Below, in pieces: positions 54,845 through 64,000 of a stretch of DNA of 64,000 bases. Under the pieces are notes generated by a model, which saw only the letters and a program-made list of their open reading frames with translations, did not search any database and was not told the origin of the DNA. How positions within the stretch are numbered: the first letter of the stretch is position 1; each line of letters opens with the position of its first letter. The stretch spans positions 3,650,501-3,714,500 of the forward strand of contig CAMRHE010000011.1 of NCBI GenBank assembly GCA_947044405.1, given 5' to 3'. The DNA is from Leptodactylus fallax. Lineage: Eukaryota > Chordata > Amphibia > Anura > Leptodactylidae. The translations under genes and the position numbers were made by a program.

Positions 54845-55945
54845 GTGGACCACCACCTCTCCAACTGGATCCTAGACTACCTCACAAATCGACCTCAATA
54901 CGTGAGAGCCCAAGACTGTCTGTCAGGTACCGTAATCTGTAATACGGGGGCACCTCAGGGTACGGTTCTCGCCCCTTTCCTCTTCACACTGTACACTGCT
55001 GATTTTAGGTGCAACTCATCCAGCTGCTACCTACAGAAGTATTCTGATGACTCTGCAATAGTAGGCCTCATCACAGACGATGATGACAGGGAGTACAGAG
55101 AACTGAACCGTTTTTTTGTGGACTGGTGCCACCAGAACCACCTGAAGATTAACGCGGGGAAGACCAAGGAGATGGTGGTGGACTTCCGTAAAGGCAGATG
55201 CCCTCCAAAACCAGTGGACATCCTGGGGACGGGCATCGAGATTGTGAACACCTATAAGTACCTGGGTGTGCTCCTTAATAATAAGCTGGACTGGGCAGAT
55301 CATATGGAGGCCCTGTACAGGAAGGGCCACAGCAGGCTCTACCTGCTTAGGAAGCTGAGAGCCTTTGGAATCCGGGTGGCACTTCTTAGGACTTTCTTCA
55401 ACTCTGTAGTGGCATCAGCCATCTTCTTTGGAGTGGCCTGCTGGGGGAGCAGTATATCAACCAGGGACAGAAATAAACTTGACAAGCTGATTAGAAGGGC
55501 CAGCTCTGTCCTGGGGAGCCCACTGGACCCTGTGCAGGTGGTGGGTGACAGAAGGATACTGTCCGTGGTGAGCTCCATGCGGGAGAATAACTCCCATCCC
55601 ATGCATGAGACTGTGATTGCGCTGGGCAGTACTGTCAGTGACCGACTGCTCCACCCTAGGTGTGAGAAGGAGCGCTATCGGAAGTCTTTCCTCCCCACCG
55701 CGGTTAGGCTGTACAACCAACACCGACCTAAGCGGAGATCATTACATACAGAGAACTGAAATATCTCTCTGCCTGTTAAATCCCCCCCCCCTCTGCTACG
55801 TCCTATCTGTCTGTCTGCTATTAATGTAATGCCTCTCACCTTGGAACATTCCTGTACATGTTGTATTTGTATCTGCTTATCTTATCTTATCTTTGCTGCT
55901 GTAACACACTGAATTTCCCCATTGTGGGACTATTAAAGGACTATT
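54845..55945 (+). mobile_element. L2/CR1-clade LINE, 5'-truncated, with an open RT frame
   Basis: A 304-codon frame (54845-55759) covers the second half of a reverse transcriptase and the following C-terminal region: GTVLAPFLFTLYTADF, the active site KYSDDSAIVG, HLKINAGKTKEMVVDFRKG, YKYLGVLLNNKLDW. It ends at a stop, then a 3' UTR with 'cactgaatttccccattgtg' and a short 'attattatt' tail, as in fish and frog L2 elements. Endonuclease and the first part of RT are absent. Being open, it looks young compared with the CR1-like remnant at 13040. Confidence 0.88.
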
Positions 55946-56595
55946 ATTATTCATGGGTGATTGGGCCCCGGGGTCTGTGACATCACCCAGGAGGGCCAGG
56001 AGTGGATGCGGAGGGAAGACTGAACACTGCAAGAGAGTCCAGGAAAGTTGAGACAAGGAGAGTGTTTGCTAAATTTTTGCACCTCCCCTTGGCCTCCACT
56101 AACTATACTTTGGGGTCTGAAGAGAACCCAAGGTTATAATAATAGCACTTATGAAAACAAAACAGGATATCCAACCTTGTGAATATTAACAAAATTAATT
56201 TTGCAAGAGTTGCCCCATCTCTACCTCACAAGGATCAGAGGAGCAGTTCTATTCAAAAACTGAAATTTGACATAATATTGAGCAGCCATTGACCTTTTTT
56301 TAATTATTTAAATTGAACTATTGAGGACTTTTTGGACTTGTTTCTTCACTTTAGTCTAACCAACTTTATTAGAGTCTTTATCAATTTGACTGTGTAACAT
56401 TATTGGAATCTTATAGAATATATAGATATAGATGAAGTTAGAAATATTATTTCAGAACTGATTTAATTGCTATTGGTCAAAATAATGATATTATTTTACT
56501 AGAATAATATTTCTTGTTTGGGATTCAAAAAATCTACATCCAGAAAGAAGTTGATTTCCTCTAACTATACCTATGATTTAGTGATAGAACCATTT
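55946..56595. other. Repeat remnant and spacer
   Basis: 55950-56160 carries 'gggccccggggtctgtgac', 'cacctccccttggcctcc' and 'tactttggggtctgaagag', the same phrases as in the hAT interiors at 13500-13870 and 52140-52500. The rest is AT-rich with nothing recognisable. Confidence 0.45.
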
Positions 56596-56597
56596 GG

Positions 56598-56832
56598 CTA
56601 AGGCTACATTCACATTTGCGTCAGAGTCTCTGTTCTCCGGATGAGAGGAAGCACTTCTTTTCTTTGGTGGTTTCAGTTAAAAACAACGGACCCCGTTATA
56701 CGTAGTCAATGGGGTCCATTGAACTCTGTATGTGTGTGCCTGATCTTTTAGCAGTCCGTTAGTTAGTTGTTCTGGTCTTGTGATGGACCAGAAAAAAATG
56801 TACAGCGCGATGCAAAAGTGAACATAGCATAA
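56598..56832. repeat. MITE with 'ggctacattcacatttgcgt' ends
   Basis: The right end 'gatgcaaaagtgaacatagc' is its inverse. The interior has 'gttatacgtagtcaatggg'. No coding content. Confidence 0.75.
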
Positions 56833-56834
56833 GA

Positions 56835-57829
56835 TGTTGTGTAATTTTAAACCTATACTCCTCAAAAAATCCAGTGCTTTAAAAATACAGAATATAGACT
56901 GGTTTAAATATTACTTAAGAACAGCTGACAACCATGACAGCAGTCTGTTATATATCAAATACACTTGACTTAAGGCTATGGAAGTCGTTAACTTGTATCG
57001 TGCACTCATAGGACAGAGATGTGGGACCAGAGGAATAGCCTTTTAAAAATGTTAAAATATCTTGGAATTTACATTTTTGGCATTATTTTGTTTCAGTTTG
57101 GGCAACAAATTAATTGTCTTAGGCTGTCTGCTCAGGCCATACTATTTCATTTTTGAATTAGGCCAAATGCTTGTCACTGGCATTTCACATCTAAAGAATG
57201 CCTTTTATCTACCAGGTAGATTAGTTGTTAACACAAAGCCTCAACTAAGCTGATTTTCATTCTTATTTCTACATAGCAGAAAAGACTTTTAGATTTGATA
57301 AACCAACTTGACTTTGGGACACCTCTACGGGTGTTGTCTACTCATGATTCCCAGTATTTATGGTTTACTCCCATAAGAGGACCTGGATTTTGCTGTGGGG
57401 GTGTTCTGGGTTGCTACCTCCTTAGGTGTTCCCAGTGTTGGTAGCAGCTGATCACACAGGTCAGGGACTATGATATAGTGCATCACAGAATCAGGCAAAA
57501 TGCATAGAGCAAATACATAGTGTAAAACTAAAATCAAAGCAGACAGACTACATGCACAAAGTGAAAACAGAAAAGAGTACATGTCTGGTACCAAAGGTAC
57601 TAAATCAGGAACAGTTCAGGAAAAACAGATAACAGAGGCTGGGTGGAACACTAGAATCCAAAGCAGGAAATACTGACAGGTAGTAGAGGTACTAACAGAG
57701 AAGAAGCCTGTAGGCCAAACATTCTTAACAGAAGCCTGAAGGCCACAAGTAGCAGAAGTAAAGTAGAAGCCTGCAGGTCACAGATAGCAAAGGTACATAT
57801 ATGACAGGAGCTTGATGGATACTTGTAGT
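56835..57829. other. Spacer with a degenerate 'gaagcctgaaggcc' array
   Basis: 57690-57800 repeats a theme of about 30-35 bp (agaagcctgtaggccaaac, agaagcctgaaggccacaag, agaagcctgcaggtcacaga). No gene. It may be a fragment of a larger retroelement. Confidence 0.45.
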
Positions 57830-58735
57830 CAGGGTCGGACTGGCCCACCGGTGGGCCCCGAGCCCCGACTATTAGTCCTCATGTTACCAATGCAGATGCA
57901 TTGGACAGGGGCCCGATCGGGATCCTGACCATCCCGATCGGGCCCCTGACCAGTGACGTAACGATTGCGGTCGCAGGGGATGCGACTGGGCTCGGCGAGG
58001 TATGGTGCCCATGGCCAGCTGGAGATGGCCGGAGCCCCGGACCACTATGATAGTGGTCGGGGAAAGCCTGGCTCCCCAACCGCTATACATACTGTTATTG
58101 GAAAGGGGCCCTGGCATATTGCTGGTCCCTTTTCAATAGATGGCAGGGCAGGGCACCCAGGGGAGGTGACTGAAAACAATAAATACATATTCTCACCTCT
58201 CCTGGGCACAGCGTTCTCTCTGGCACGCTTCTGTCATATGACTGAGGCCTGTGATTAGGCCCCAGCGGTGACATGGGGTGCGGCCGCGTAATGACGTCAG
58301 TGCGCCCCCACGTGACCGCTGAGGCCCAATCACAGGCCTCAGCAGTGACGTCGGAAAAGGGCCTGAAGACGCTGAAGACGGCAGGATGGAGCGAGGATGA
58401 TAAGGAAAGGTAAGGCAAGGTGAGTATGAGAGTTTGTTATTTTTAATCACCTTCCCAGAGTATAGTAATAGCACTGAAGTGGAGGGGAGCTATTGGGCGC
58501 ATATAATACTGTTTGGGGGCCACTGTGGAGCATATACTAATGGGTGGGGGCAACTATGGAGCTTATAATACTGGGTGGGGGCCACTGTGGAGCTTATGAT
58601 ACTGGGTGGGGGCCACTGTAGAGCTTATACTCCATACAGTGGCTCCTTCACTGGTCCCCTATACTATATGGGGACCATTGATGGGGCCATTATATTGTTG
58701 GGGGGGCAGTGATGGAGGCCAATAGCCTGGGGTAC
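57830..58735. repeat. hAT-like left end plus internal minisatellite and palindrome
   Basis: cagggtcggactggcccacc at 57830 is a hAT-type terminus. No matching right end was found in the window. A palindrome (58237-58345) pairs 'gaggcctgtgattaggcccc' with 'ggcccaatcacaggcctcag'. 58495-58640 is a degenerate tandem of 'gtgggggccactgtggagct', period about 33-35 bp. Confidence 0.55.
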
Positions 58736-58736
58736 A

Positions 58737-59115
58737 TTAAAGGGGTTGTGCAGGATAACATTTTTTTTTTTAATTACTCCGGGGCAGGTGAAAAAAACAA
58801 AACAAAGTTCGGTCCTGCAGTTCTGTTGTTTTCTTCCAGCTGAAGTTCCCCCTGCACATGACTACCTGTGATGTCACGTGACCCCTGAGGCCAATCAGCG
58901 GCCTAAGGGAAGGGACCTGGGATGTCACAGCCAGTGAGGACTTCCGGCAAAAAGAAGACAGCGGAGCTGCAGGACCTGACCGTGCTGGGAGGACACCGGA
59001 GGACCGGAGCCAGGTGAGTGCTTTTTTGTTTTTTTTTGGGGGGGGTAGGGGGGGATTCACCTCCCCCAGACGAATTATAAAAAAAGAAAAAAATTATACT
59101 GGACAACCTCTTTAA
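58737..59115. mobile_element. TTAA-flanked MITE
   Basis: TTAA 58737-58740, aggggttgtgcagg... / ...ctggacaacctct, TTAA 59112-59115. The interior carries a perfect GTCACGTGAC at 58873-58882. No coding content. Confidence 0.75.
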
Positions 59116-59149
59116 AGTGTGGCGCATTAGGGGGGCCCTGGGGGGTATA

Positions 59150-59568
59150 TTAAAGGGGTTGTCCAGGCATAATTTGTTATGGTTTATCCTCAGGATAGGC
59201 CATAGATACCTGATCTGTAGGGGGATGACCCCGGACCGATCAGCTGTATGGAGCCACTTCTGATGCCCATCCTGTACACAATACAGGGCCAGAAGCAGAA
59301 AGTTCTGTTCACTGTATAGGGGCTGGGCACCTTCACTGCATCTCAGCACTTATTAAAGTCAGTAGGAGCTGTGCTGCAGTGAAGGCGCCGGGCTGCTATA
59401 CAGCGGATGGAGCTTTCTGCTTCCGGCCCTGGGTTGTGTACAGAACGGGCTCCGGAAGTGGCTCCGAACAGCTGATGGGGCCGTGTGTCAGCCCCCTACC
59501 GATCAGGTATTTATGGCCTATCCTGAGCATAGGCCATAAAAAAGATTAACTCTGGACAACCCCTTTAA
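59150..59568. mobile_element. TTAA-flanked palindromic MITE
   Basis: TTAA 59150-59153, aggggttgtccaggcat... / ...ctctggacaacccct, TTAA 59565-59568. Arms continue with 'cctcaggataggccata' / 'ggcctatcctgagcatagg' and 'cggaccgatcagctg' / 'cagctgatggggccg'. It lies 34 bp from the previous element, same terminal family. Confidence 0.82.
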
Positions 59569-60259
59569 TATGCCCCACACAGTTTAATGTCCCCCCCACA
59601 GGATGTTAGCCCCCATCACTGCTCCCACACAATATAATGACCCCATCACTGTTCACCATACAGTATGGGGGACCAGTGAAGAGGCCACTATGTGGGGGGA
59701 CCAGTGAAGTGACCATAGAAAAATTTGGCCCAGACAACCCCTTAAAAGAGGTTGTCCATAAACTGGAGCGACCACTGTGGCGGCCACCAGGGAGTTGTAA
59801 AAATAAGAAAATTTTTTTAAAAAAGCACCCCGTTGTCCCCTGCCTGTGTCTGTTCGGTCTCATGGCGGCGCCTCATTTCTGGAAATCCTGTACCTAATTG
59901 GTCTTAGCGGTCACATGAGTTGCAGGACTACCAGCAAGGAATTGCCGGCATAAGACTGAATGGACACTGGCAGCGGACAACGGAGCGCCGGGGACAGGTG
60001 AGTATGCTTTTTAAATTACTTATTTTTTACTTTACACCTCCCGCCAGCCACATGGGTTGCTCCAATTCCTTCGGGGCAATCGTGGGAGTCAGACGTGTCT
60101 GTGTGAGCTCCTAGCTTCAGAGGCTTGTGTGGTTTTGGATACTTGGAGACCGTTTATTGTGTGTGGTCTTCGGTCTTTGTGTTACAGACCGTAGCTCCGA
60201 CTCCCTTCCCCGTGCGGAAGGGAGCCTTATCATGGACCTTACAGGCGGGGGGCAGGAGA
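59569..60259 (+). other. Leader region before the retrotransposon ORF1
   Basis: GC content rises through this stretch. It contains repeat phrases ('ccccttaaaagaggttgtcc', 'agtatgctttttaaattac'). The 5' end of the retroelement probably lies here, but I cannot place it. The ORF1 frame is open from at least 60125. Confidence 0.4.
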
Positions 60260-62332
60260 ATGTCTGCCGACACAGCACTAGCAGAGCAGGGCAGGCGGAG
60301 GTCGCTGAGGCAGCAAGCCTCAATGAGACTGGCGACCAGGACAACAGCATTGGGAGCAGCATCAGGAGCAGCAGCAGCGACATTGGCGGCTGCAGCATCA
60401 GGAACAGCATCGGGAGCAGCGACGTCCGTGGAGTGGGCGATGCCGGCAGGAGTAGCGGTGGCGACAGGGGTGTCAGCAGTCCCGGCAGGTGGATCCGTGA
60501 TAACGGCGACATCAGCCACGGCGGTAACATCAGCGGCAGTGGCAGGTGAAGCCGGTCCGAAGGGGGCTACGGCCGCAGGATATGCGGTTTCCTCTGGAAG
60601 GGTCCCTGCAAGCAGGAGAAAAGACGCCTTACCGTCATCGCTGCCTCAATCACCCGCAGGATGGGGCATCCGGAAAGCTGGAGAAGAGGTTGCCATCTAC
60701 AGCCGGAGGATCGAGGCGGTCCTGGAGGAGTATGACCGGGCCCGGAGGTCCCTGTTCGCTATGGGTGGAGAGCTGCAAAGCGCTCGTGCCCGTAGCGACA
60801 GGGCCTCGAGGAAGGACCGCCCGGTTTTCAGCAGGCAAGTAAAGAGCCTCAAAAAGCAGATTAAGACCCTGGAAGCCAGGTGTGCGGAGATCCTGGAGGG
60901 CGCGGGGCCGTTCAGAGAGAAGCTGCTGAACGATGACCGCTTCTTCCGCAAACAGCAGGAGCGGTTGTTGAAGGATGGCCCCGCGTCCTCAGACAGCTCG
61001 GGAGAGGACGACTATTGTGAGTCAGACCTGGAGTCGGATGACAGCATGGCGGTACAGTATAGTCGGGCAGCCGTCCCTAGCAGCGGCAGCCTGATACCCA
61101 CGTATACGCAGGCATCAGTGCCGGCAGTGAAGCAGGAAGTCAGAATGACAAGACAGGAAGTCAGAATGACAGGGCAGGAAGTGACTCAATCTCCCACACT
61201 CCCAGAGAACCAACCACTGCCCGAGACGGAGGAGGAGGAGGGCGGAGCCTCGGGAGAAGGCGGGAAGCTGATGAGGCAAATCTACCAATTAGAGTCCCCG
61301 TCCAGAATGGACCAATTAGCATTCAGCATGTCAGATCTGGACGGGGAGGAGGCGGGAAAAGGAGCCAAGACCAGGAAGAAGGCAAGGAAGGAAAAAAAAA
61401 GAGAGATAGAGACATTTAAATTTGTCAGGTCGTTGCCTGGGGAGCATCGTGCCGGGACCTCAGCCCAGGTTGCGATGCCTCCAGGAGAGAAAAGGGAGGC
61501 GCAGGCACCTCGGGTCACGCCAAGTGGCGGGGTGCCCGGGGTGCCAGCAGTCAAAATGGCGCCTGATAGTACCTTTCAGGTGGTGGCGGACAATGAGCTC
61601 ATAGTTGCGGACAAGGGCAAAGGCAAAGAAGCCCCCCCTGCGGAGGGGAGTGGCGTAGGGAAACCTCCCTCCCTGGTAGGAGGTTTTAAAATATCGATGG
61701 CTTCCCCCAGAGTAAGGTGTAGGAAAGGGGGAGTGGCAGGTGGGCGTGGCTCATCCTCCTCCAGTGCTGATGAAGCCGGTGATGCGGAGGTCACTTCCGG
61801 GGCTAAGGGGGCGTGTCCTCCTACAACATCAGGTGCCGGGGTGACTGTGGATGCGGAGGCCGAGGTAAAAGCGGGGAAGCCATCAGCGAGTGGTGCAGCC
61901 GGCCACGCTGTAAGAAGGAAGACTGCAGGTGTGAATGATGGACGAGTGGAGAAGCTAGTTAAGCAGACAGGTAAGGTAAAGGGGAAAGCGGGTGGGACAA
62001 AAGGGGTAATTAGTAGTATTCCTGAAGAAGGTGGTGTAGTATGCATGGGGGTCCAAGAGCCTGTAGTCGGGGAGGCTGCGGGAGGAGGGGCTATTACCAT
62101 TGCTGCTAAAAAAAAAGTGTTTCTACTGCTGGTAATATTTCTGTTGTGGCCCCTGTTGTTTCTGGTATTTCTGCTGTTGTCCCTGCTGTTGTCCCTGCTG
62201 TTGTTTCTGCTGCTGTTCTTGATGCTGTTCCTGATGCTGTCGTTGCTCCTGTTGTTACTCCTGTCACTGCTCCTGATATTGTTGCTCCTGTTGTCCTCTC
62301 TGCCGCTGTTCCTTCTGCTGCAGTTGGAGTGA
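60260..62332 (+). CDS. Retrotransposon ORF1 (gag-like), 5' part
   Basis: I start it at ATG 60260 (MSADTALAEQGRRRSLRQQA); the frame is open further upstream to 60125, so another start is possible. An Ala-rich low-complexity segment is followed by a charged coiled-coil-like region (60690-60990: IEAVLEEYDRARRSLF, FSRQVKSLKKQIKTLEARC), an acidic patch (SSGEDDYCESDLESDD), then Pro/Lys/Glu-rich disordered sequence. After the A9 run at 62108-62116 this frame turns into an unnatural leucine-rich stretch and stops at 62332. The natural continuation is one frame back (next entry). Likely a Tx1/L1-type LINE. A gag of an LTR element is the alternative. Confidence 0.65.
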   Translation: MSADTALAEQGRRRSLRQQASMRLATRTTALGAASGAAAATLAAAASGTASGAATSVEWAMPAGVAVATGVSAVPAGGSVITATSATAVTSAAVAGEAGPKGATAAGYAVSSGRVPASRRKDALPSSLPQSPAGWGIRKAGEEVAIYSRRIEAVLEEYDRARRSLFAMGGELQSARARSDRASRKDRPVFSRQVKSLKKQIKTLEARCAEILEGAGPFREKLLNDDRFFRKQQERLLKDGPASSDSSGEDDYCESDLESDDSMAVQYSRAAVPSSGSLIPTYTQASVPAVKQEVRMTRQEVRMTGQEVTQSPTLPENQPLPETEEEEGGASGEGGKLMRQIYQLESPSRMDQLAFSMSDLDGEEAGKGAKTRKKARKEKKREIETFKFVRSLPGEHRAGTSAQVAMPPGEKREAQAPRVTPSGGVPGVPAVKMAPDSTFQVVADNELIVADKGKGKEAPPAEGSGVGKPPSLVGGFKISMASPRVRCRKGGVAGGRGSSSSSADEAGDAEVTSGAKGACPPTTSGAGVTVDAEAEVKAGKPSASGAAGHAVRRKTAGVNDGRVEKLVKQTGKVKGKAGGTKGVISSIPEEGGVVCMGVQEPVVGEAAGGGAITIAAKKKVFLLLVIFLLWPLLFLVFLLLSLLLSLLLFLLLFLMLFLMLSLLLLLLLSLLLILLLLLSSLPLFLLLQLE

Positions 62333-64000
62333 CCCGGTCCGCGGCGGCTATGCCAGGGCGGACTGTTGCCGCCTCTGGTGCTCCGGTTGCCGTGGCTGGG
62401 CTAAGTAGTTCTGCGGGGGTCCCTGGGAGTGGCGCTGGTACTCCGGCAGCGGAGGTTGCTGCGGCCTCCGGGCCTCCACGCTCCTATGCCAGCGTCGCTT
62501 CTGGGGCCCCTGGGGGTGCATCATGTCTTCCGCCCGGCTCCAGGGACGGCGATTTGCAATGGCAGCTCCTGGAGGCTTTACGGGCGGGCCAGTCCACAAT
62601 GACCATAGATGGGCAGTCGAGAGACCTTAGGTTCTGGATCGAGCGTTTTGGCCTAGGGAAGTTCCGAGAGGAAGGAGGTGAGACCAGATGGACTCTCCCT
62701 ACACCCAGGCGTAGGGGGCCGACACGGAGGAACGTGGCCCGTCTCGTGTGGGGGGGAGCCGGCCCTTGTCCCCAGAGGAGGGGGGTCGTGGAACTCCTAC
62801 TCGGAATGGGTTTCAGGGCAAGCGACATCTTTGCCCTGATTCATCCTGTCGGCTCCTCGGAGTTTGACATCAGCTTTGTTACCCCGGAGGGCTTAGAAAC
62901 CTTCTGGGGAAACTATAGGCTGGTGAAGGACGAGCCCGCCTGGCGTGACTTTATGGTGTGGGCGGTGTCACGCCAGGATAACATTAAGAAAGTGACCGTT
63001 TTAACTCGTAACGAGTCACTTTCTTATATGGACATCATGACCTGGCTGAACAGGTTTGGGGAGGTCAAGGACTTCCCAAAGAAAAATCTCGACGAGTTCG
63101 GGATATGGTCGGGGGCCTGGACCTTCATGGTCAAATTGCGACACGAGGATAACTCGGTGATGCATATCCCGTCCTCAACCTTCCTTGGGAAAGACAGGAT
63201 CCTTGTCTTCTACCAGGGGCAGCCAAAACTCTGTCACAGGTGCGGTGACCCCTCACACTTGAGCGCCTCCTGCCGTGTGCAGAAGTGCGCCATGTGTGGG
63301 GAGGTGGGCCATCTCGCGGCGACCTGTGGCAGGGTGCGTTGCCACCTGTGTGGTGTCCTTGGGCACCCGATCGGGGGGTGTCCACGGTCTTTCGCCAACA
63401 CCACCCTTCGGCAAGCGGGAGCAGTTGAGGAGGCTGTCCCTGCTGCGGAGGGGGTGAGTGGGGGAGGAGAGACTAGTCTGCCAAGGCAAAGGGAGAAGGC
63501 CCAGCCACCATCAAGGGCAAGGAGGCGCGAGAGGAGGAGGGAGCAGAGGGAGGGAGTTATGTGCCTTCCTTCTGCCCCTGGCTCTGCTGGGCCAGATCCT
63601 GATGCCGAGGCAGCAGTGGGCACGACCCTGGTTGAGGAGATGAAGAGACTACAGAGGGAGGAAGAGGCTGACCAGTCGTCTTCTTCTCAGTACGTCAGTG
63701 CTGGGGAGGGAGAGACGGTCAAGCGGAGAAAGTCACCGAGTAAAGTGAGGGCAAAAACATCTGCCCCCCCCCCCCCGACGAAGGAACACAGACTCGACGG
63801 CCCTCTAGTGGTAGGTCCCAACCGGTACCAATCCCTCTGTGAGGATGCGTCGGCCTCAGGGGAGGCTTCAGAGGGAGAGGTGGAGCCGTCAGGGGCTGCT
63901 GAGTCTCCCTCCGGGAGGGGCCCCCTGCCCTCTGGGGGGGAGGCTGGCCTGGAGCCTGGAGGAGGAGATGATGCACCCAGGGCCGAAGTTGCTACTGTCT
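62110..64000 (+). CDS. Retrotransposon ORF1 continuation with three CCHC zinc knuckles (runs off window)
   Basis: This is open in frame 1 from just after the A9 run to the last base, about 630 codons. It begins with a Val/Ala/Pro-rich repeat (SAVVPAVVPAVVSAAV), then PRSYASVASGAPGG and LRFWIERFGLGKFREE, then a conserved domain FDISFVTPEGLETFWGNYRL onwards with an RRM-like module (VTVLTRNESLSYMDIMTWLN). Three CX2CX4HX4C knuckles follow at 63232-63273, 63286-63327 and 63340-63381. After them comes a charged, Glu/Arg/Pro-rich tail. The domain order resembles zinc finger CCHC-containing protein 3 (ZCCHC3)-like proteins common in frog genomes. It binds nucleic acid, presumably element RNA. Confidence 0.75.

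Noticed and set aside
57965..58474. Several open frames of 90-107 aa
   Set aside because: They lie in a GC-rich hAT-like repeat with a large palindrome, on both strands, and look like nothing known.
60117..60549. Overlapping frames on both strands at the start of the retrotransposon ORF
   Set aside because: Low-complexity GC-rich sequence keeps several frames open. Only the frame continuous with the coiled-coil region has protein-like content.
62119..62332. Poly-leucine 'membrane' segment (LLLSLLLSLLLFLLL...)
   Set aside because: This is the wrong frame of the Val/Ala/Pro repeat after the A9 run, not a real membrane domain.

Overview
The window reads as nuclear DNA of a vertebrate, most likely an anuran amphibian. 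The grounds are one vertebrate-type split gene with conventional GT-AG introns, and a dense layer of transposons of the kind I associate with frog genomes: Tc1/mariner, hAT and TTAA-flanked fold-back elements, L1/Tx1-like and CR1/L2-like LINEs, and GC-rich fold-back repeats starting 'ggccccacgtagc'. The frog assignment is inference from the repeat landscape. The vertebrate assignment is firm from the gene.

The one host gene I can support is TFEC, a MiT/TFE-family bHLH-leucine-zipper transcription factor. It lies on the minus strand between 41848 (start codon) and 8857 (stop codon). I rebuilt eight coding exons by hand: 41848-41816, 41059-40817, 38919-38824, 35194-35074, 24953-24897, 23848-23773, 12301-12154 and 9213-8857. 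All have consensus splice sites and compatible phases. They add up to 1131 nt, or 376 codons plus stop. A TATA-like box and a CCAAT box sit just upstream of the short first exon, so the 11-codon start looks like a true promoter-proximal exon, analogous to the melanocyte exon of MITF. The other 97% or so of the window is introns and flanks made largely of mobile DNA.

Layout. 1-1593: Tc1 element with a broken transposase. 1596-8856: AT-rich flank, a CR1-like tail, a palindromic MITE and the probable TFEC 3' UTR. 8857-12301: last two exons and their intron, with MITEs. 12302-23772: the largest intron. It holds a CR1-like LINE interrupted by a hAT element with an 8-bp target duplication, a 5'-truncated L1-like LINE with an 18-bp target duplication, and an old plus-strand L1-like element (about 17.1-22.86 kb) that has taken in a Tc1 element and a solo LTR with a 5-bp duplication. 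23773-24953: exons 6 and 5. 24954-35073: another 10-kb intron with a 2.1-kb hAT element (29620-31714). 35074-41848: exons 4 to 1 and the promoter.

Upstream of the gene (to its right) are a decayed Tc1 element (42729-44257), fold-back repeat clusters, a homopolymer-ridden stretch at 48480-49215 that looks like an assembly artefact, a 1-kb hAT element, a mariner-like MITE, an L2-like reverse-transcriptase fragment and tandem TTAA-flanked MITEs. From about 60.2 kb to the window end there is a long GC-rich retrotransposon ORF1 (gag-like, three CCHC zinc knuckles) that is open except for one frame change at an A9 run.

I found no tRNA, rRNA, CRISPR or operon-like structure. The mobile elements are unrelated to the function of TFEC, except that some may have supplied regulatory motifs and one intron's 3' splice site is built from a 28-nt T homopolymer.
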